Positions 17,127-26,045 of a DNA stretch of 64,000 nucleotides are shown here, piece after piece (position 1 is the first letter of the stretch; each line of letters opens with the position of its first letter). The notes below the pieces were generated by a model that saw only the letters and a program-made list of their open reading frames with translations, was not told where the DNA came from and did not search any database. The DNA comes from an uncultured Draconibacterium sp. (lineage in GTDB: Bacteria > Bacteroidota > Bacteroidia > Bacteroidales > Prolixibacteraceae): assembly GCF_963676815.1 (NCBI RefSeq), contig NZ_OY781365.1, forward strand, positions 4,994,501 through 5,058,500, given 5' to 3'. The translations under genes and the position numbers were made by a program.

Positions 17127-18981
17127 ATCAACCTATCTCGGAACAATTCAGGATGTTAGCGGCACCTCTTTAAGTGTTGCATTAGATAACACAGCTCCAT
17201 CTGGTCTAACTTATGTAGATGGCGAAGGATATCGCATTGGACAAATTGGGTCTTTTGTAAAAATCCCCATTGGTTATATTGATTTGTTTGGTCTTGTTAC
17301 GCAGGTTGGAGCCAGTGCGGTACCCGAAAATCAGATTTTGACACAGCCATATGGGTATCGATGGATCAAAGTACAACTAATTGGAGAAGGACAGCGAAAT
17401 GGAGCTTTCCAAAGAGGAATATCTCAATATCCGACAATTAGTGATGAAGTTCACCTTGTTTCTGAAAACGACTTAAAAAAGATTTACGGACAACCCGATA
17501 AACCTTACTTTGTTAAGGTCGGACATATAGCTGGAGCTGAATCAATTCCTGCACTGATTGACATTAATAAATTGATTACTCGTCACTCTGCAATTGTTGG
17601 AACTACCGGTTCCGGGAAATCCACAACAGTTGCAAGTATCTTAAATGCGGTTTCTGATCCAGAAAGATACCCTTCTGCTAGAGTAATCGTTTTTGATATA
17701 CACGGGGAATATGGAAATGCTTTAAAAGACAGGGCAAATATTTTTAAGGTTAATCCAGATAAAACTGAAGGCAGCACCGAAAAAGACTTATTCATACCTT
17801 TCTGGGCTCTTAGTTTTGAGGAGCTAGCTGCAATTAGTTTTGGACAATTTGGGAATGAGAAAGATTATAACACGGTATTAGAACGCATAACCAATGCCAA
17901 ATTGAAAAGTCTGGAAACATATCCAAAGGATGGTATCAATACGGATACTCTTAATGTTGACTCACCAATTCCATTTAGTTTAAATCACCTGTGGCATGAA
18001 TTATACACCGAAACATTAGGAAAATTCTATCCGGACAAAGCTGGCAAACCTTTAGCTTTTGAAACGGATGATACTGGACATGAGATGAAAGGTGATCCAG
18101 TCAAAGGCATACCACCAGTCTTTAAACCTATAAATACCAATAAGGATAATGGTGATCGCGTTCAACACCCTGTAAATTCTCCTTTAGCTAATAGTCAGCA
18201 ACTTCACTCGTTGGGTGCTAAATTAAGAATACCACGTTTCGACTTCTTGTTTAAGCCAGGTGAATGGACCCCTGCTGTAAATGGTAAAACAACCAAAGAT
18301 TTGGATTCATTAATAAAAGATTGGATAGGAAGCGATAAACCCATTACGATAATGGACCTATCAGGTGTTCCAATTTCCATCTTAAACACCATAATTGGAG
18401 TTCTATTACGTATTATTTACGACGGCCTTTTTTGGGCCAGAAATTTATCTCAAGGTGGTAGAAACAGACCTTTATTATTATTGATGGAGGAAGCGCATAA
18501 TTATTTAAACAACGAAGGCAGTGCATTGCCTGTAGTTCAGAAAATAGTAAAAGAAGGACGTAAATATGGTATTGGTGCAATGATTGTTAGCCAAAGACCT
18601 TCAGAGGTTAATTCTACGATTTTGTCTCAATGTGGGACGTTTTTCGCGTTGCGTTTAGCAAATACAACTGACAGGGGGCACATTACTGGTGCTGTAACAG
18701 ACAATTTAGAAGGATTAACCAGTATGTTACCGATTTTAAGAACAGGTGAAGCGATTATACTTGGTGAAGCAGTTAAACTTCCAATGCGAACATTAATTGA
18801 TGCTCCACCTAAAGACCGTAGACCAGATAGTCAGGATCCAATCATTTATGATGAGCAAGGAGATGAAGATTCTATGCATCCAGGCGGTTGGGGAATTAAA
18901 CTGGAAGAAAATCCTAATTACAAAGAATTTTTGGAGACTTGGAGATCCCAAAGTCCATTTATTAAACGTATCATTAAATAA
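17116..18981 (+). CDS. HerA-like ATPase (DUF87/FtsK-HerA superfamily)
   Basis: 621 residues. N-terminal HAS-barrel-like beta domain to about 130; Walker A VGTTGSGKST at 161-170; FDIHGEYG shortly after; Walker B LLLMEEAHNYL near 453-463; then an arginine-rich sensor segment (EGRKYGIGAMIVSQRPSEV). HerA proteins are hexameric DNA translocases. Paired with SIR2, as here, they form the known NAD-depleting anti-phage complex. The gene overlaps sir2 by 11 bp and is followed 7 bp later by the KTSC gene. It is full length, with no sign of damage. Confidence 0.92.
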   Translation: MAFKSTYLGTIQDVSGTSLSVALDNTAPSGLTYVDGEGYRIGQIGSFVKIPIGYIDLFGLVTQVGASAVPENQILTQPYGYRWIKVQLIGEGQRNGAFQRGISQYPTISDEVHLVSENDLKKIYGQPDKPYFVKVGHIAGAESIPALIDINKLITRHSAIVGTTGSGKSTTVASILNAVSDPERYPSARVIVFDIHGEYGNALKDRANIFKVNPDKTEGSTEKDLFIPFWALSFEELAAISFGQFGNEKDYNTVLERITNAKLKSLETYPKDGINTDTLNVDSPIPFSLNHLWHELYTETLGKFYPDKAGKPLAFETDDTGHEMKGDPVKGIPPVFKPINTNKDNGDRVQHPVNSPLANSQQLHSLGAKLRIPRFDFLFKPGEWTPAVNGKTTKDLDSLIKDWIGSDKPITIMDLSGVPISILNTIIGVLLRIIYDGLFWARNLSQGGRNRPLLLLMEEAHNYLNNEGSALPVVQKIVKEGRKYGIGAMIVSQRPSEVNSTILSQCGTFFALRLANTTDRGHITGAVTDNLEGLTSMLPILRTGEAIILGEAVKLPMRTLIDAPPKDRRPDSQDPIIYDEQGDEDSMHPGGWGIKLEENPNYKEFLETWRSQSPFIKRIIK

Positions 18982-18988
18982 TTACATT

Positions 18989-19198
18989 ATGAACAGACAA
19001 CCAGTTTCATCATCTAACATTGCATCAATAGGTTATGATGCAAATTCACAAACATTAGAAATCGAATTTTTAAACGGCGGAGTATATCAATATTTTGATG
19101 TGCCTCAGTATGTGTATGAAGATCTTATGAATGCAGGTTCACATGGACAGTATCTTGCCCGTAATATTAAAGGCATTTATCGTTATTCTAAAGTTTAA
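18989..19198 (+). CDS. KTSC-domain protein
   Basis: 69 residues from the ATG at 18989, just 7 bp after herA. A longer frame starting at 18797 lies wholly inside herA and is rejected. The whole protein is one KTSC domain with the central YxY feature (GGVYQYFDVP) and the end GIYRYSKV. KTSC was named for the C-terminus of some lysyl-tRNA synthetases and has been proposed, not proven, to bind RNA. Its coding sequence recurs about 986 bp downstream as the tail of the PIN gene. In this operon it may be a specificity or sensor subunit. Confidence 0.85.
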   Translation: MNRQPVSSSNIASIGYDANSQTLEIEFLNGGVYQYFDVPQYVYEDLMNAGSHGQYLARNIKGIYRYSKV

Positions 19199-19204
19199 TA
19201 TCTA
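19008..19204 (+). repeat. KTSC direct repeat, copy 1
   Basis: Nearly all of the KTSC gene plus the bases after its stop match 19994-20190 at a constant offset of 986 bp with no gaps, roughly 88-90% identical by eye. The shared 3' end includes AAGTTTAATATCTA, past the stop codon, so this is a DNA duplication and not just a shared domain. Confidence 0.85.
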
Positions 19205-20184
19205 TGGCATGTATTTTTATTGATGCAAATATATATTTGAGATTTTTTGACAGCAACCAAAAAGAATTCAAGAAACTCCTAGAAGAATTAGAGAAAATCA
19301 AAACTAGCATTTTTGTGACTCGTCAATTAGTTTCAGAGATTAATAGAAATAAACTAAACATATTTGCAAGTTCGATAATAAATTATTCTGCTGACACCAA
19401 AATAAAAAAAGTAGTTATTCCAGAACACTTTCATCAAGAACATCATAAAATTGATGTTCTTGAATGGAACAATAAGAGAGCTGAGTCATTCAGTTCAAAT
19501 TCAAGATTATTATCTGATTTGGATCTCTTCTTTGATGAAAACTTAAATGAGATTTCAAAATCTTCTGATGCTGTATCTCAAAGATTGAGGTCAATTTTTT
19601 TCAATGTTCTAGATCCAGACGAAGATATAATTACCTTAAGCAAAAAAAGAAAAGAACTTGGGAATCCACCTGGAAAAAAGAATGATCCACTTGGAGATCA
19701 AATTTCTTGGGAACAATTTAAAAAGAATATTAAGGATGAACGAATTCAAGAAGTTTGGATTATTTCTAACGATGGGGACTTCTTTACAATATACAATAAG
19801 AGACTATATCTAAATCCCTTTTTGATGGGTGAGTTACTATCGATCAATAACTCTTTAAAAATAAATCTATATCAGTCTTTGACAGACGCACTAAAGGATT
19901 ATTCTCAGAAGAATCCAGAAGCTAGTCTGATTAGTAATGATGAGTTAGAGGAGATTGGCTTGGAAGAAAAAATTTTTATGAGAACGAGTGTATCTTCTTC
20001 AAATATTGCATCAATAGGATATGATGCCGGTTCTCAAACATTAGAAATCGAATTTTTAAACGGTGGAGTATTCCAATATTTTGATGTGCCTCAGTATGTG
20101 CATGAAGAGCTAATGAGTGCAAGTTCACATGGACAGTATCTTGCACGTAATATTAAAGGTGTTTATCGTTATTCTAAAGTTTAA
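19204..20184 (+). CDS. PIN-domain nuclease fused to a C-terminal KTSC domain
   Basis: 326 residues. Residues 1 to about 240 are PIN-like: FIDANIYLRFF with Asp7 at the start, an acidic middle, and ISNDGDFF near 190, giving the spaced acidic residues of a metal-dependent RNase. Residues about 260-326 are a KTSC domain nearly identical to the preceding gene (VSSSNIASIGYD, GGVFQYFDVP). PIN domains cleave RNA, often tRNA or mRNA in toxin-antitoxin systems. Fusion to a possible RNA-binding KTSC domain suggests a guided or regulated RNase within the SIR2-HerA operon. It starts 5 bp after the KTSC gene and ends 8 bp before the next gene. Confidence 0.78.
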   Translation: MACIFIDANIYLRFFDSNQKEFKKLLEELEKIKTSIFVTRQLVSEINRNKLNIFASSIINYSADTKIKKVVIPEHFHQEHHKIDVLEWNNKRAESFSSNSRLLSDLDLFFDENLNEISKSSDAVSQRLRSIFFNVLDPDEDIITLSKKRKELGNPPGKKNDPLGDQISWEQFKKNIKDERIQEVWIISNDGDFFTIYNKRLYLNPFLMGELLSINNSLKINLYQSLTDALKDYSQKNPEASLISNDELEEIGLEEKIFMRTSVSSSNIASIGYDAGSQTLEIEFLNGGVFQYFDVPQYVHEELMSASSHGQYLARNIKGVYRYSKV

Positions 20185-20190
20185 TATCTA
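19994..20190 (+). repeat. KTSC direct repeat, copy 2 (tail of the PIN gene)
   Basis: Second copy of the 197-bp KTSC repeat. It supplies the C-terminal domain of the PIN protein and runs past the stop into the spacer before the next gene. Copy 1 is followed by the PIN start and copy 2 by the KTSC-like gene start, which fits insertion of the PIN module by a 986-bp tandem event. Confidence 0.85.
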
Positions 20191-20192
20191 CA

Positions 20193-20411
20193 ATGGAACG
20201 ATACAGAAATTTAGGAAGAGATTCAGGTATCTCCTCCTATGAAATTGGCGATGATTTTATATTTGTAAAATTTACAGGTACTTTCCGAACATACCGCTAT
20301 AGCTATCGGAAGGCAGGTCAGCATCATATTGAAAACATGAAGAGACTTGCCAAGAGTGGAAGTGGTTTAAATGGTTACATTAACCAATATGTTAAAAATT
20401 TATACGATTAG
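20193..20411 (+). CDS. small KTSC-like protein
   Basis: 72 residues. RDSGISSYEIGDDFIFVKF followed by TYRYSYRKAG and a C-terminal SGLNGYINQYVKNLY gives a small beta-barrel pattern with an aromatic YxY core, like a distant KTSC relative. Function unknown; an RNA- or nucleotide-binding role is only an inference. Eight bases separate it from the PIN gene and three from the nuclease gene downstream, so it belongs to the same operon. Confidence 0.65.
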   Translation: MERYRNLGRDSGISSYEIGDDFIFVKFTGTFRTYRYSYRKAGQHHIENMKRLAKSGSGLNGYINQYVKNLYD

Positions 20412-20414
20412 ATA

Positions 20415-21440
20415 ATGCTTAAAATTAACCAGCAGCTTAAACGCATAGAGATTAAAGAATTTGAGGTTGAAAATCAGATTATCTTCAATTATTTTGATAA
20501 CCTTCCTGTTGCAGAACGAGATGAGAAATTGCTTCGAGCCATTTATATTGGTGTTTTAGCTTTAATGGAAGATCGCATATCTACATTTCTTTCAAAAACA
20601 AGTAATGAATTAGGAACCGAACTGGAAAGCCTGAAAATGATCTTCGAAATGAAAAAGGAGCTATTTTACAAAAGTTCTATCAAAGGGATATTGGCCGAAG
20701 ATGAAATTGCAGAGTTTCTCAATCAATATTTTGCGGAAAAAAGGTTAAAGGATCGTGCTACCCTAACAGGAAATAGTGTTGGCATTCTGCCTAAAAATAA
20801 AACGGGTGATATTATTTGTGAGATTGACGGTAACTCAAATCTTAAAATTGCCATAGAATGCAAATTTGATAAAAGCGTCCGCTTAGGCAATATTGAAACA
20901 AAAGATTTATTTACACGAAAAGCAGACACTGCTTGGAGCCAGTTGCTTGAAGCACAGGTTAACAGGGAAGCAAAAGTGAGCCTTATTGTTTTCGATATTT
21001 CGTTAGTTGATAATTCAGTCTTAAAAGAAGTCGAAAATATTGGCTATATTCCTGAAATAGGGTTTGTTGCCATTATCAACTCTCAAAAAGGAGATTATTC
21101 CAATTTAGCAATCGCATATATGCTCGCCAGAAATATTGCATTAAATGCCAGGCAAGTGGACTTGGATAAGGATACACTGATGATTTTAGTAAACAGGCTA
21201 ATAAAGGATATCAATGAAATTACAACAATAAAGAATCTGGTTAACAGCAACATTGAAAATAATAAATCAATTCTTAAACAACTAGAAAAAAGTATTTTAT
21301 TGATGGAGTTTAACCAGGAGTATTTGAGAAAATTCCTGAAGGAAGGCACTTTGACAAAAGAGGACCTACTTAATTATTATCAGGGAGAAGATGTAAAAGA
21401 CAAATATCGGTTAATTGATAAAGATATAGAAAACATTTAG
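20415..21440 (+). CDS. PD-(D/E)XK-fold nuclease-like protein
   Basis: 341 residues. An N-terminal helical part is followed by a restriction-nuclease-like core: GDIICEIDG (Asp132), then IAIECKFDKS (Glu148, Lys150), the D-ExK pattern of the PD-(D/E)XK superfamily, with a possible assisting helix (AWSQLLEAQVNREA). The C-terminal 100 residues are helical or coiled-coil. It is likely a DNA nuclease in the defence operon. It lies between the KTSC-like gene and the PLD-helicase with 3-5 bp spacing. The family below superfamily level is not recognised. Confidence 0.7.
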   Translation: MLKINQQLKRIEIKEFEVENQIIFNYFDNLPVAERDEKLLRAIYIGVLALMEDRISTFLSKTSNELGTELESLKMIFEMKKELFYKSSIKGILAEDEIAEFLNQYFAEKRLKDRATLTGNSVGILPKNKTGDIICEIDGNSNLKIAIECKFDKSVRLGNIETKDLFTRKADTAWSQLLEAQVNREAKVSLIVFDISLVDNSVLKEVENIGYIPEIGFVAIINSQKGDYSNLAIAYMLARNIALNARQVDLDKDTLMILVNRLIKDINEITTIKNLVNSNIENNKSILKQLEKSILLMEFNQEYLRKFLKEGTLTKEDLLNYYQGEDVKDKYRLIDKDIENI

Positions 21441-21445
21441 AGCCT

Positions 21446-24400
21446 ATGGCATCTCCTAACCTCTTCGACTTCAATTACAAGCTTGATCTTCCAGGGCAGG
21501 AGGATTTCCCATTAAATCTAAGAGAACAAGGTCGTAGAGTAAGAGAGATATTACTAAAAGACATCCAAGATTCGGAGGATTATTTAATACTTACTGGATT
21601 TACATCACTTTCTAATCTGATCGCTGTTTTTGGTGCTACAGATTACCCAAAATTGCAAAAGCTTCGTATAGTTATAGGATTTGATCCAGATGAGCGTGTC
21701 GCTAAACGCTTACCACATTATTCTCTTCCTACTGAGATCAAAAATTATTGGGTAAAACAAAATGTAAGCATTCGCCTATGTGGCCCTATTCTTAATATCA
21801 TTGAAAAGATAAATAGCGGAGCATTTCATTTTAAAGCCAAAGATAAATTGCACGCGAAGATTTATGTAGGCGATCAGGCAGCTATCCTCGGTTCTTCCAA
21901 TTTCAGTAAATCAGGTACCCTTTTCCAAACTGAAGCTAACATCAGAGTTCAATTTTCATCGTCGAAAAAAGAAAGGGAGCAGTATTCTGATATCAAACGT
22001 ATAGCTGAGTACTATTACGAAGTAGCGGAAGATTATAATCAACACCTAATCGAACTTTTCAGAAAATTGTTTAAAGATGCCACATGGGAAGAAGCTTTGG
22101 CTAGGGCTGTTGCAGAAATATTAGAAAGTAAGTGGATGCAGGATTATCCTGTTTTGTATCAAGCATTAGTTACACACAATCTTTGGCCCTCTCAAAAAAT
22201 GGGAATTGCACGCGCAATGAAAATTATCCAGGATCAAGGACGAGTGATGGTTGCAGACCCTACAGGAAGTGGTAAAACAAAATTTGCGACAGCGTTAGCC
22301 TATACTCTTTTTCACTGGTTATGGGAAAATGGAAGAAAAGACCGTTCAAATGCGCTGATTATATGTCCCAAACAAGTGATGGAGAATTGGGAAAGGGAAC
22401 AAGATCATTTTGCATTGTACAATAAAATAGAGTCTATGGGTAAGTTGAGTCTTGGATTAGACAAAAACCAACGCACTCTACAAAAATCTATTCAAAATTC
22501 AGATATATTAGTTATTGATGAGGCTCATAACTATCTCCATCCCAATTCAAAAAGAAGTAAAGCCATAGTCCCCAAGGGGTCCAGCAATGTCATATTATCG
22601 ACAGCCACGCCTATTAATAAAAAAGTTGATGATTTATTAAGACTTATTGAGTTATTAGATATTGATAATCTCAGTGATACAGATCTGGATACTTATTTTG
22701 AATTAAGAAAAAACCGAAGAAAGGGAATTGATAAAAAACATCTGGAACAACTAAAAAGATATGTCAATCAGTTTATAGTTCGCAGAACTAAGAAGGATTT
22801 AAACAGAATGATAGATCGAGCTCCTTTGGAATATAAAAACAGACTTGGACATACTTGCAGGTATCCAAAAACAAATTCCATTATATACAAAACCGGAGAA
22901 ACTGCATCTGATAAAGCCATAGCGAATCAAATTCTGTCATTAATTACTCAATTAAAAGGAATTCATTATTTACAAAGAATAAATATTCCGAGTTACCTAA
23001 AAACTGATGAAGAAAAAACTATTTATATTAATCAACGTTTTACTTCTGCAACAGCTTTGGCCGCATATATGGTGAGGGTCAAATTGCGATCTTCACGTTG
23101 TGCTCTTTATGAGTATCTATATGGCACAAAGGCAGCTAATGAAAAATATGAACTAAATTCTACTAAAAACCATTCAGGTGATATTTTAGGAAAAATAATA
23201 AAGCTGAAAACTACTGTACCAAAGTGCAATTTCGACCAACAATTACTGGCAGATGAGCATAAGTGGCTTTATGATCAAAGTTTATATGCTAATATCTGCG
23301 ATGATGAAATCAATATTTATAAAAGAATTGGTCAATTGTTGGAAAGGTTAAGTGATAAACGTGAAAAAAGTAAAGTTCTTACTCTATTAAGAAGTATTAT
23401 ACATCATAAAAAGGTACTTGCTTTTGATTCAACTGTAATCACCTTAGATTATTTGCACAAACTTCTTCAAGAGGAACAAGTTAAGGCAAGAACTATTGTT
23501 GCTGCCGGACACAACACTAAAGATCGGAATCAGGTTATGCAATTGTTTGCTTTGGGAAATCAAACGGAAGACAAACTTATTGCTCTTTGTTCGGATGCAA
23601 TGTCTGAAGGCATTAACCTTCAAGATGCGAGTTGTCTATTGCTTTTAGATATGCCAAGTGTGTTACGAATAATTGAACAACGAATTGGTCGCCTGGAAAG
23701 AATGGATTGCGAAAACGAAGAGATTACCGTTATGTGGCCGGATGATTCTGAAGAATTTTCATTAAACGGAGACAAGCGAATGATTGATACATTACTTCTC
23801 ACCGAAGATCTAATTGGTAATAACGTTGGAATCCCGAAAGCCATTTATGAGAAACATCTTAAAAATGGTTTCAGTACTCAAAATATTATCAATGCTTACA
23901 GTGATTACTCTAACGAAGAATATGGATGGGAGGGGGTGAGAGATAGTACTCAGGATTTATATAATCTCATTGAGGGAGAGCGAGCTTTAATTGATCATCA
24001 AACTTATGATATATATAAGGATGTTGATGCTACTGTTAAAACTGCTATTAGCTTTATAGAAACTGATAACGAATGGAGCTTTTTTGCATTTAGAGGAAGT
24101 ACTAACAAGAGTCCTAAATGGTTGTTGATTGATAAAAAGAATAAAGCACATACAGATTTTTCCGATATATCAGAAATGCTGAGACTCTATCTGGCTAATG
24201 GAAATATTATTCAAAGAAAATGGAATGATGTTGATGCTTCTATTACAATTAAGGAAATTATCTTTAAGCTGAGAAGACAAGAAAAAGCTCTATTACCGTG
24301 GAAAAAAAGAAGAGCTTTACAGCAAGGTGAGAAAGTACTAAAATATTATACCACCAATGTATTTAAATCTGGCAAAGATCGACATAATGCAGAACGACTA

Positions 24401-24679
24401 CTGGCTTTGTTTAATCCCGAAACGGAAGATGACAATTATGTGGATTTAGATCAATTTGCCAATTTGTGGTTAGATATTCTAATTCCAGAGCTGGATCAAT
24501 TAAAATCTGAAAGATTGAGACGAAGAAAAATATTTACGTTAAGAGATTTGTCACATAAAAATGTAAAACTCAATAGTGAACATCTCGTTTGGTTGCTGGA
24601 AAATTGCCAGTATGCTAATACGCTGGATGAAATGATTTCTTCATGTATTGTTGGAATCGAAAAGAAAGGGTGTGTTTAG
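21446..24679 (+). CDS. PLD-nuclease/SNF2-type helicase fusion
   Basis: 1077 residues. Residues about 15-190 are a phospholipase-D-like domain with one HKD motif (HAKIYVGDQAAILGSSNFS, His136 and Lys138). Residues about 245-760 are a superfamily 2 helicase: Walker A TGSGKT near 273-278, DEAH at 358-361, STATP (motif III), and QRIGRLERM (motif VI) near 745. The C-terminal 300 residues are unassigned. A single HKD implies dimerisation for nuclease activity. PLD-helicase proteins occur in defence loci such as DISARM relatives, but this order is not DISARM. It is the last gene of the operon, 5 bp after the nuclease gene. Confidence 0.88.
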   Translation: MASPNLFDFNYKLDLPGQEDFPLNLREQGRRVREILLKDIQDSEDYLILTGFTSLSNLIAVFGATDYPKLQKLRIVIGFDPDERVAKRLPHYSLPTEIKNYWVKQNVSIRLCGPILNIIEKINSGAFHFKAKDKLHAKIYVGDQAAILGSSNFSKSGTLFQTEANIRVQFSSSKKEREQYSDIKRIAEYYYEVAEDYNQHLIELFRKLFKDATWEEALARAVAEILESKWMQDYPVLYQALVTHNLWPSQKMGIARAMKIIQDQGRVMVADPTGSGKTKFATALAYTLFHWLWENGRKDRSNALIICPKQVMENWEREQDHFALYNKIESMGKLSLGLDKNQRTLQKSIQNSDILVIDEAHNYLHPNSKRSKAIVPKGSSNVILSTATPINKKVDDLLRLIELLDIDNLSDTDLDTYFELRKNRRKGIDKKHLEQLKRYVNQFIVRRTKKDLNRMIDRAPLEYKNRLGHTCRYPKTNSIIYKTGETASDKAIANQILSLITQLKGIHYLQRINIPSYLKTDEEKTIYINQRFTSATALAAYMVRVKLRSSRCALYEYLYGTKAANEKYELNSTKNHSGDILGKIIKLKTTVPKCNFDQQLLADEHKWLYDQSLYANICDDEINIYKRIGQLLERLSDKREKSKVLTLLRSIIHHKKVLAFDSTVITLDYLHKLLQEEQVKARTIVAAGHNTKDRNQVMQLFALGNQTEDKLIALCSDAMSEGINLQDASCLLLLDMPSVLRIIEQRIGRLERMDCENEEITVMWPDDSEEFSLNGDKRMIDTLLLTEDLIGNNVGIPKAIYEKHLKNGFSTQNIINAYSDYSNEEYGWEGVRDSTQDLYNLIEGERALIDHQTYDIYKDVDATVKTAISFIETDNEWSFFAFRGSTNKSPKWLLIDKKNKAHTDFSDISEMLRLYLANGNIIQRKWNDVDASITIKEIIFKLRRQEKALLPWKKRRALQQGEKVLKYYTTNVFKSGKDRHNAERLLALFNPETEDDNYVDLDQFANLWLDILIPELDQLKSERLRRRKIFTLRDLSHKNVKLNSEHLVWLLENCQYANTLDEMISSCIVGIEKKGCV

Positions 24680-24857
24680 CACAAGTCAATTACATCCCAA
24701 ATATCTTCTTTAGTGTATATAATTCTCCCTTATATCCTGTCAATGTTACTTCGTCGTCCGGAAAAGTAACGAATGCCTTAAATTATAATTAACCATTATG
24801 CGTTCGGCCGGTGTGCAAAAGAGCAGTCTTTCCCCAGTAAAGTAAGGCTTTAGGTAA
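24680..24857. other. spacer after the PLD-helicase operon
   Basis: 178 bp with no gene. It shows weak similarity to the sequence before repeat B (shared GGTGTGCA and CCCC-rich words), so repeat A may begin earlier than marked. Confidence 0.3.
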
Positions 24858-25080
24858 GGATCGGTCGATTTTGGCATAAAATAAATCCCATAGTTCATTA
24901 TTCCGGCAACCCAACCGGACTAAAATACTTATTTCCATGTATTATTTTTTTAAACCCAATTTCCGCTTGTTACAGTTTTGGCGGGTGCTTCCGAGGTACC
25001 TGTTTGTTACAAGCGGAGAACCTGCGGCCGGGCCCTTGCCGGGAGAAGTCCTGCGCGGGAGTAATTAATTTTTAGTGATT
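24858..25080. repeat. dispersed non-coding repeat, copy A
   Basis: Starts GGATCGGTCG and contains CCAACCGGACTAAAATAC, ACAGTTTTGGCGGGTGCTTC, CAAGCGGAGAACCTGCGGCC and GGGAGAAGTCCTGCGC. Copies B (28271-28640) and C (31454-31760) share these words in the same order. Copy A lacks the 130-150-bp segment present in B and C between TGTTTGTTA and CAAGCGG. It has GC-rich hairpin-forming parts and no open frame. It separates the SIR2-HerA operon from the sce7726 module. Confidence 0.8.
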
Positions 25081-25158
25081 GCCCGAAAAGTAGAGTAGTT
25101 AAACATTTGGTAAGTTATCGGGTTTATTTAAATTTGTTTATTAATCTCAAAATTTTGC

Positions 25159-26040
25159 ATGGAATCAGCTGGAATACATAGTAACTTAAGTAGAATGCGG
25201 AGCTATGCAAGCATCTTCTCTTCAACGTCATTTTCTAAGATTATAAAGGGCGATAAGCCGACTTTTATTGATTCTAAAATTCGACGTTTTGATTCTGATC
25301 ATTTTTACTCAGGTAAATTTGAAACTTACATTGATTATATCCGCTACGTTTATAAAGAGTTGGGAAATAATTACCGGAATGAGTACTTCTATAAAAATAC
25401 ATTTATAAATAGTTTACTGATTAATCAGTACGGTGTTAAAGACACTGTTGCTGTTAACGAATTCAGGGTTGGAAACTCCATCGCCGACATTGTTTTGTTT
25501 AATGGTACGAGTAAAGCTTTTGAGATAAAGACCGAACTGGATGACAAAACACGTTTAGGCAGCCAGATTGCGGATTATACCAAGGTATTTGAAGAGTGCT
25601 ATATTGTAACTGATGAGTCATTAATTGAAAAGTACTCGGATATAAGTGCAAACTTAGGACTGATAGCTCTTCGAAAACAAGCACGGAGCTTTAAAATGGT
25701 GGAGGTAAGAAAGGCTCATAAAAATGAAAAGATAGTTCCGGAGACTTTAATGCGATGTGTTCGTACGTCGGAATATTTAAACATTGTTAAAGAGTATTAC
25801 AAAGAATTACCAGCTATGAATAGTTTTAACATGTTTGATATTTGCTCGGAGCTTATCGCGGAAATACCACAGGAACAATTGAAGCTCCTCTTTTTAAAAG
25901 TCCTTAAAAAAAGAAAAACAAATACTGCATTCCTGAAAAACATGGAAAGAGAAATGCGGCAAGTTGGCTTAGCATTAAAACTAAACGAAAAAAAATATAA
26001 TCACCTTATTGCTCAATTGAATAAACCTATAAATCTTTAA
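25159..26040 (+). CDS. sce7726-family protein (PD-(D/E)XK-like)
   Basis: 293 residues. ADIVLFNGTSKAFEIKTELD gives Asp110, Glu122 and Lys124, the active-site pattern of a PD-(D/E)XK nuclease. A preceding NEFRVGNSIADI and the following QIADYTKVFEECYIVTDE fit the sce7726 family. These proteins usually occur with sce7725-family partners, as here (5 bp spacing). The role is unknown; a nuclease role in defence is inferred from fold and context. It starts just downstream of repeat A. Confidence 0.8.
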   Translation: MESAGIHSNLSRMRSYASIFSSTSFSKIIKGDKPTFIDSKIRRFDSDHFYSGKFETYIDYIRYVYKELGNNYRNEYFYKNTFINSLLINQYGVKDTVAVNEFRVGNSIADIVLFNGTSKAFEIKTELDDKTRLGSQIADYTKVFEECYIVTDESLIEKYSDISANLGLIALRKQARSFKMVEVRKAHKNEKIVPETLMRCVRTSEYLNIVKEYYKELPAMNSFNMFDICSELIAEIPQEQLKLLFLKVLKKRKTNTAFLKNMEREMRQVGLALKLNEKKYNHLIAQLNKPINL

Positions 26041-26045
26041 ATACT

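Noticed and set aside
18797..18988. Long upstream extension of the KTSC gene
   Set aside because: It is inside herA in another frame; the ATG at 18989 gives an exact KTSC domain and normal spacing.
21446..24679. DISARM system
   Set aside because: A PLD-helicase protein is present but the methylase and other DISARM genes are not.
24858..25080. Integron attC-like site
   Set aside because: CCGCTTGT/ACAAGCGG arms looked suggestive, but the GTTRRRY core is not met and no integron integrase is seen.
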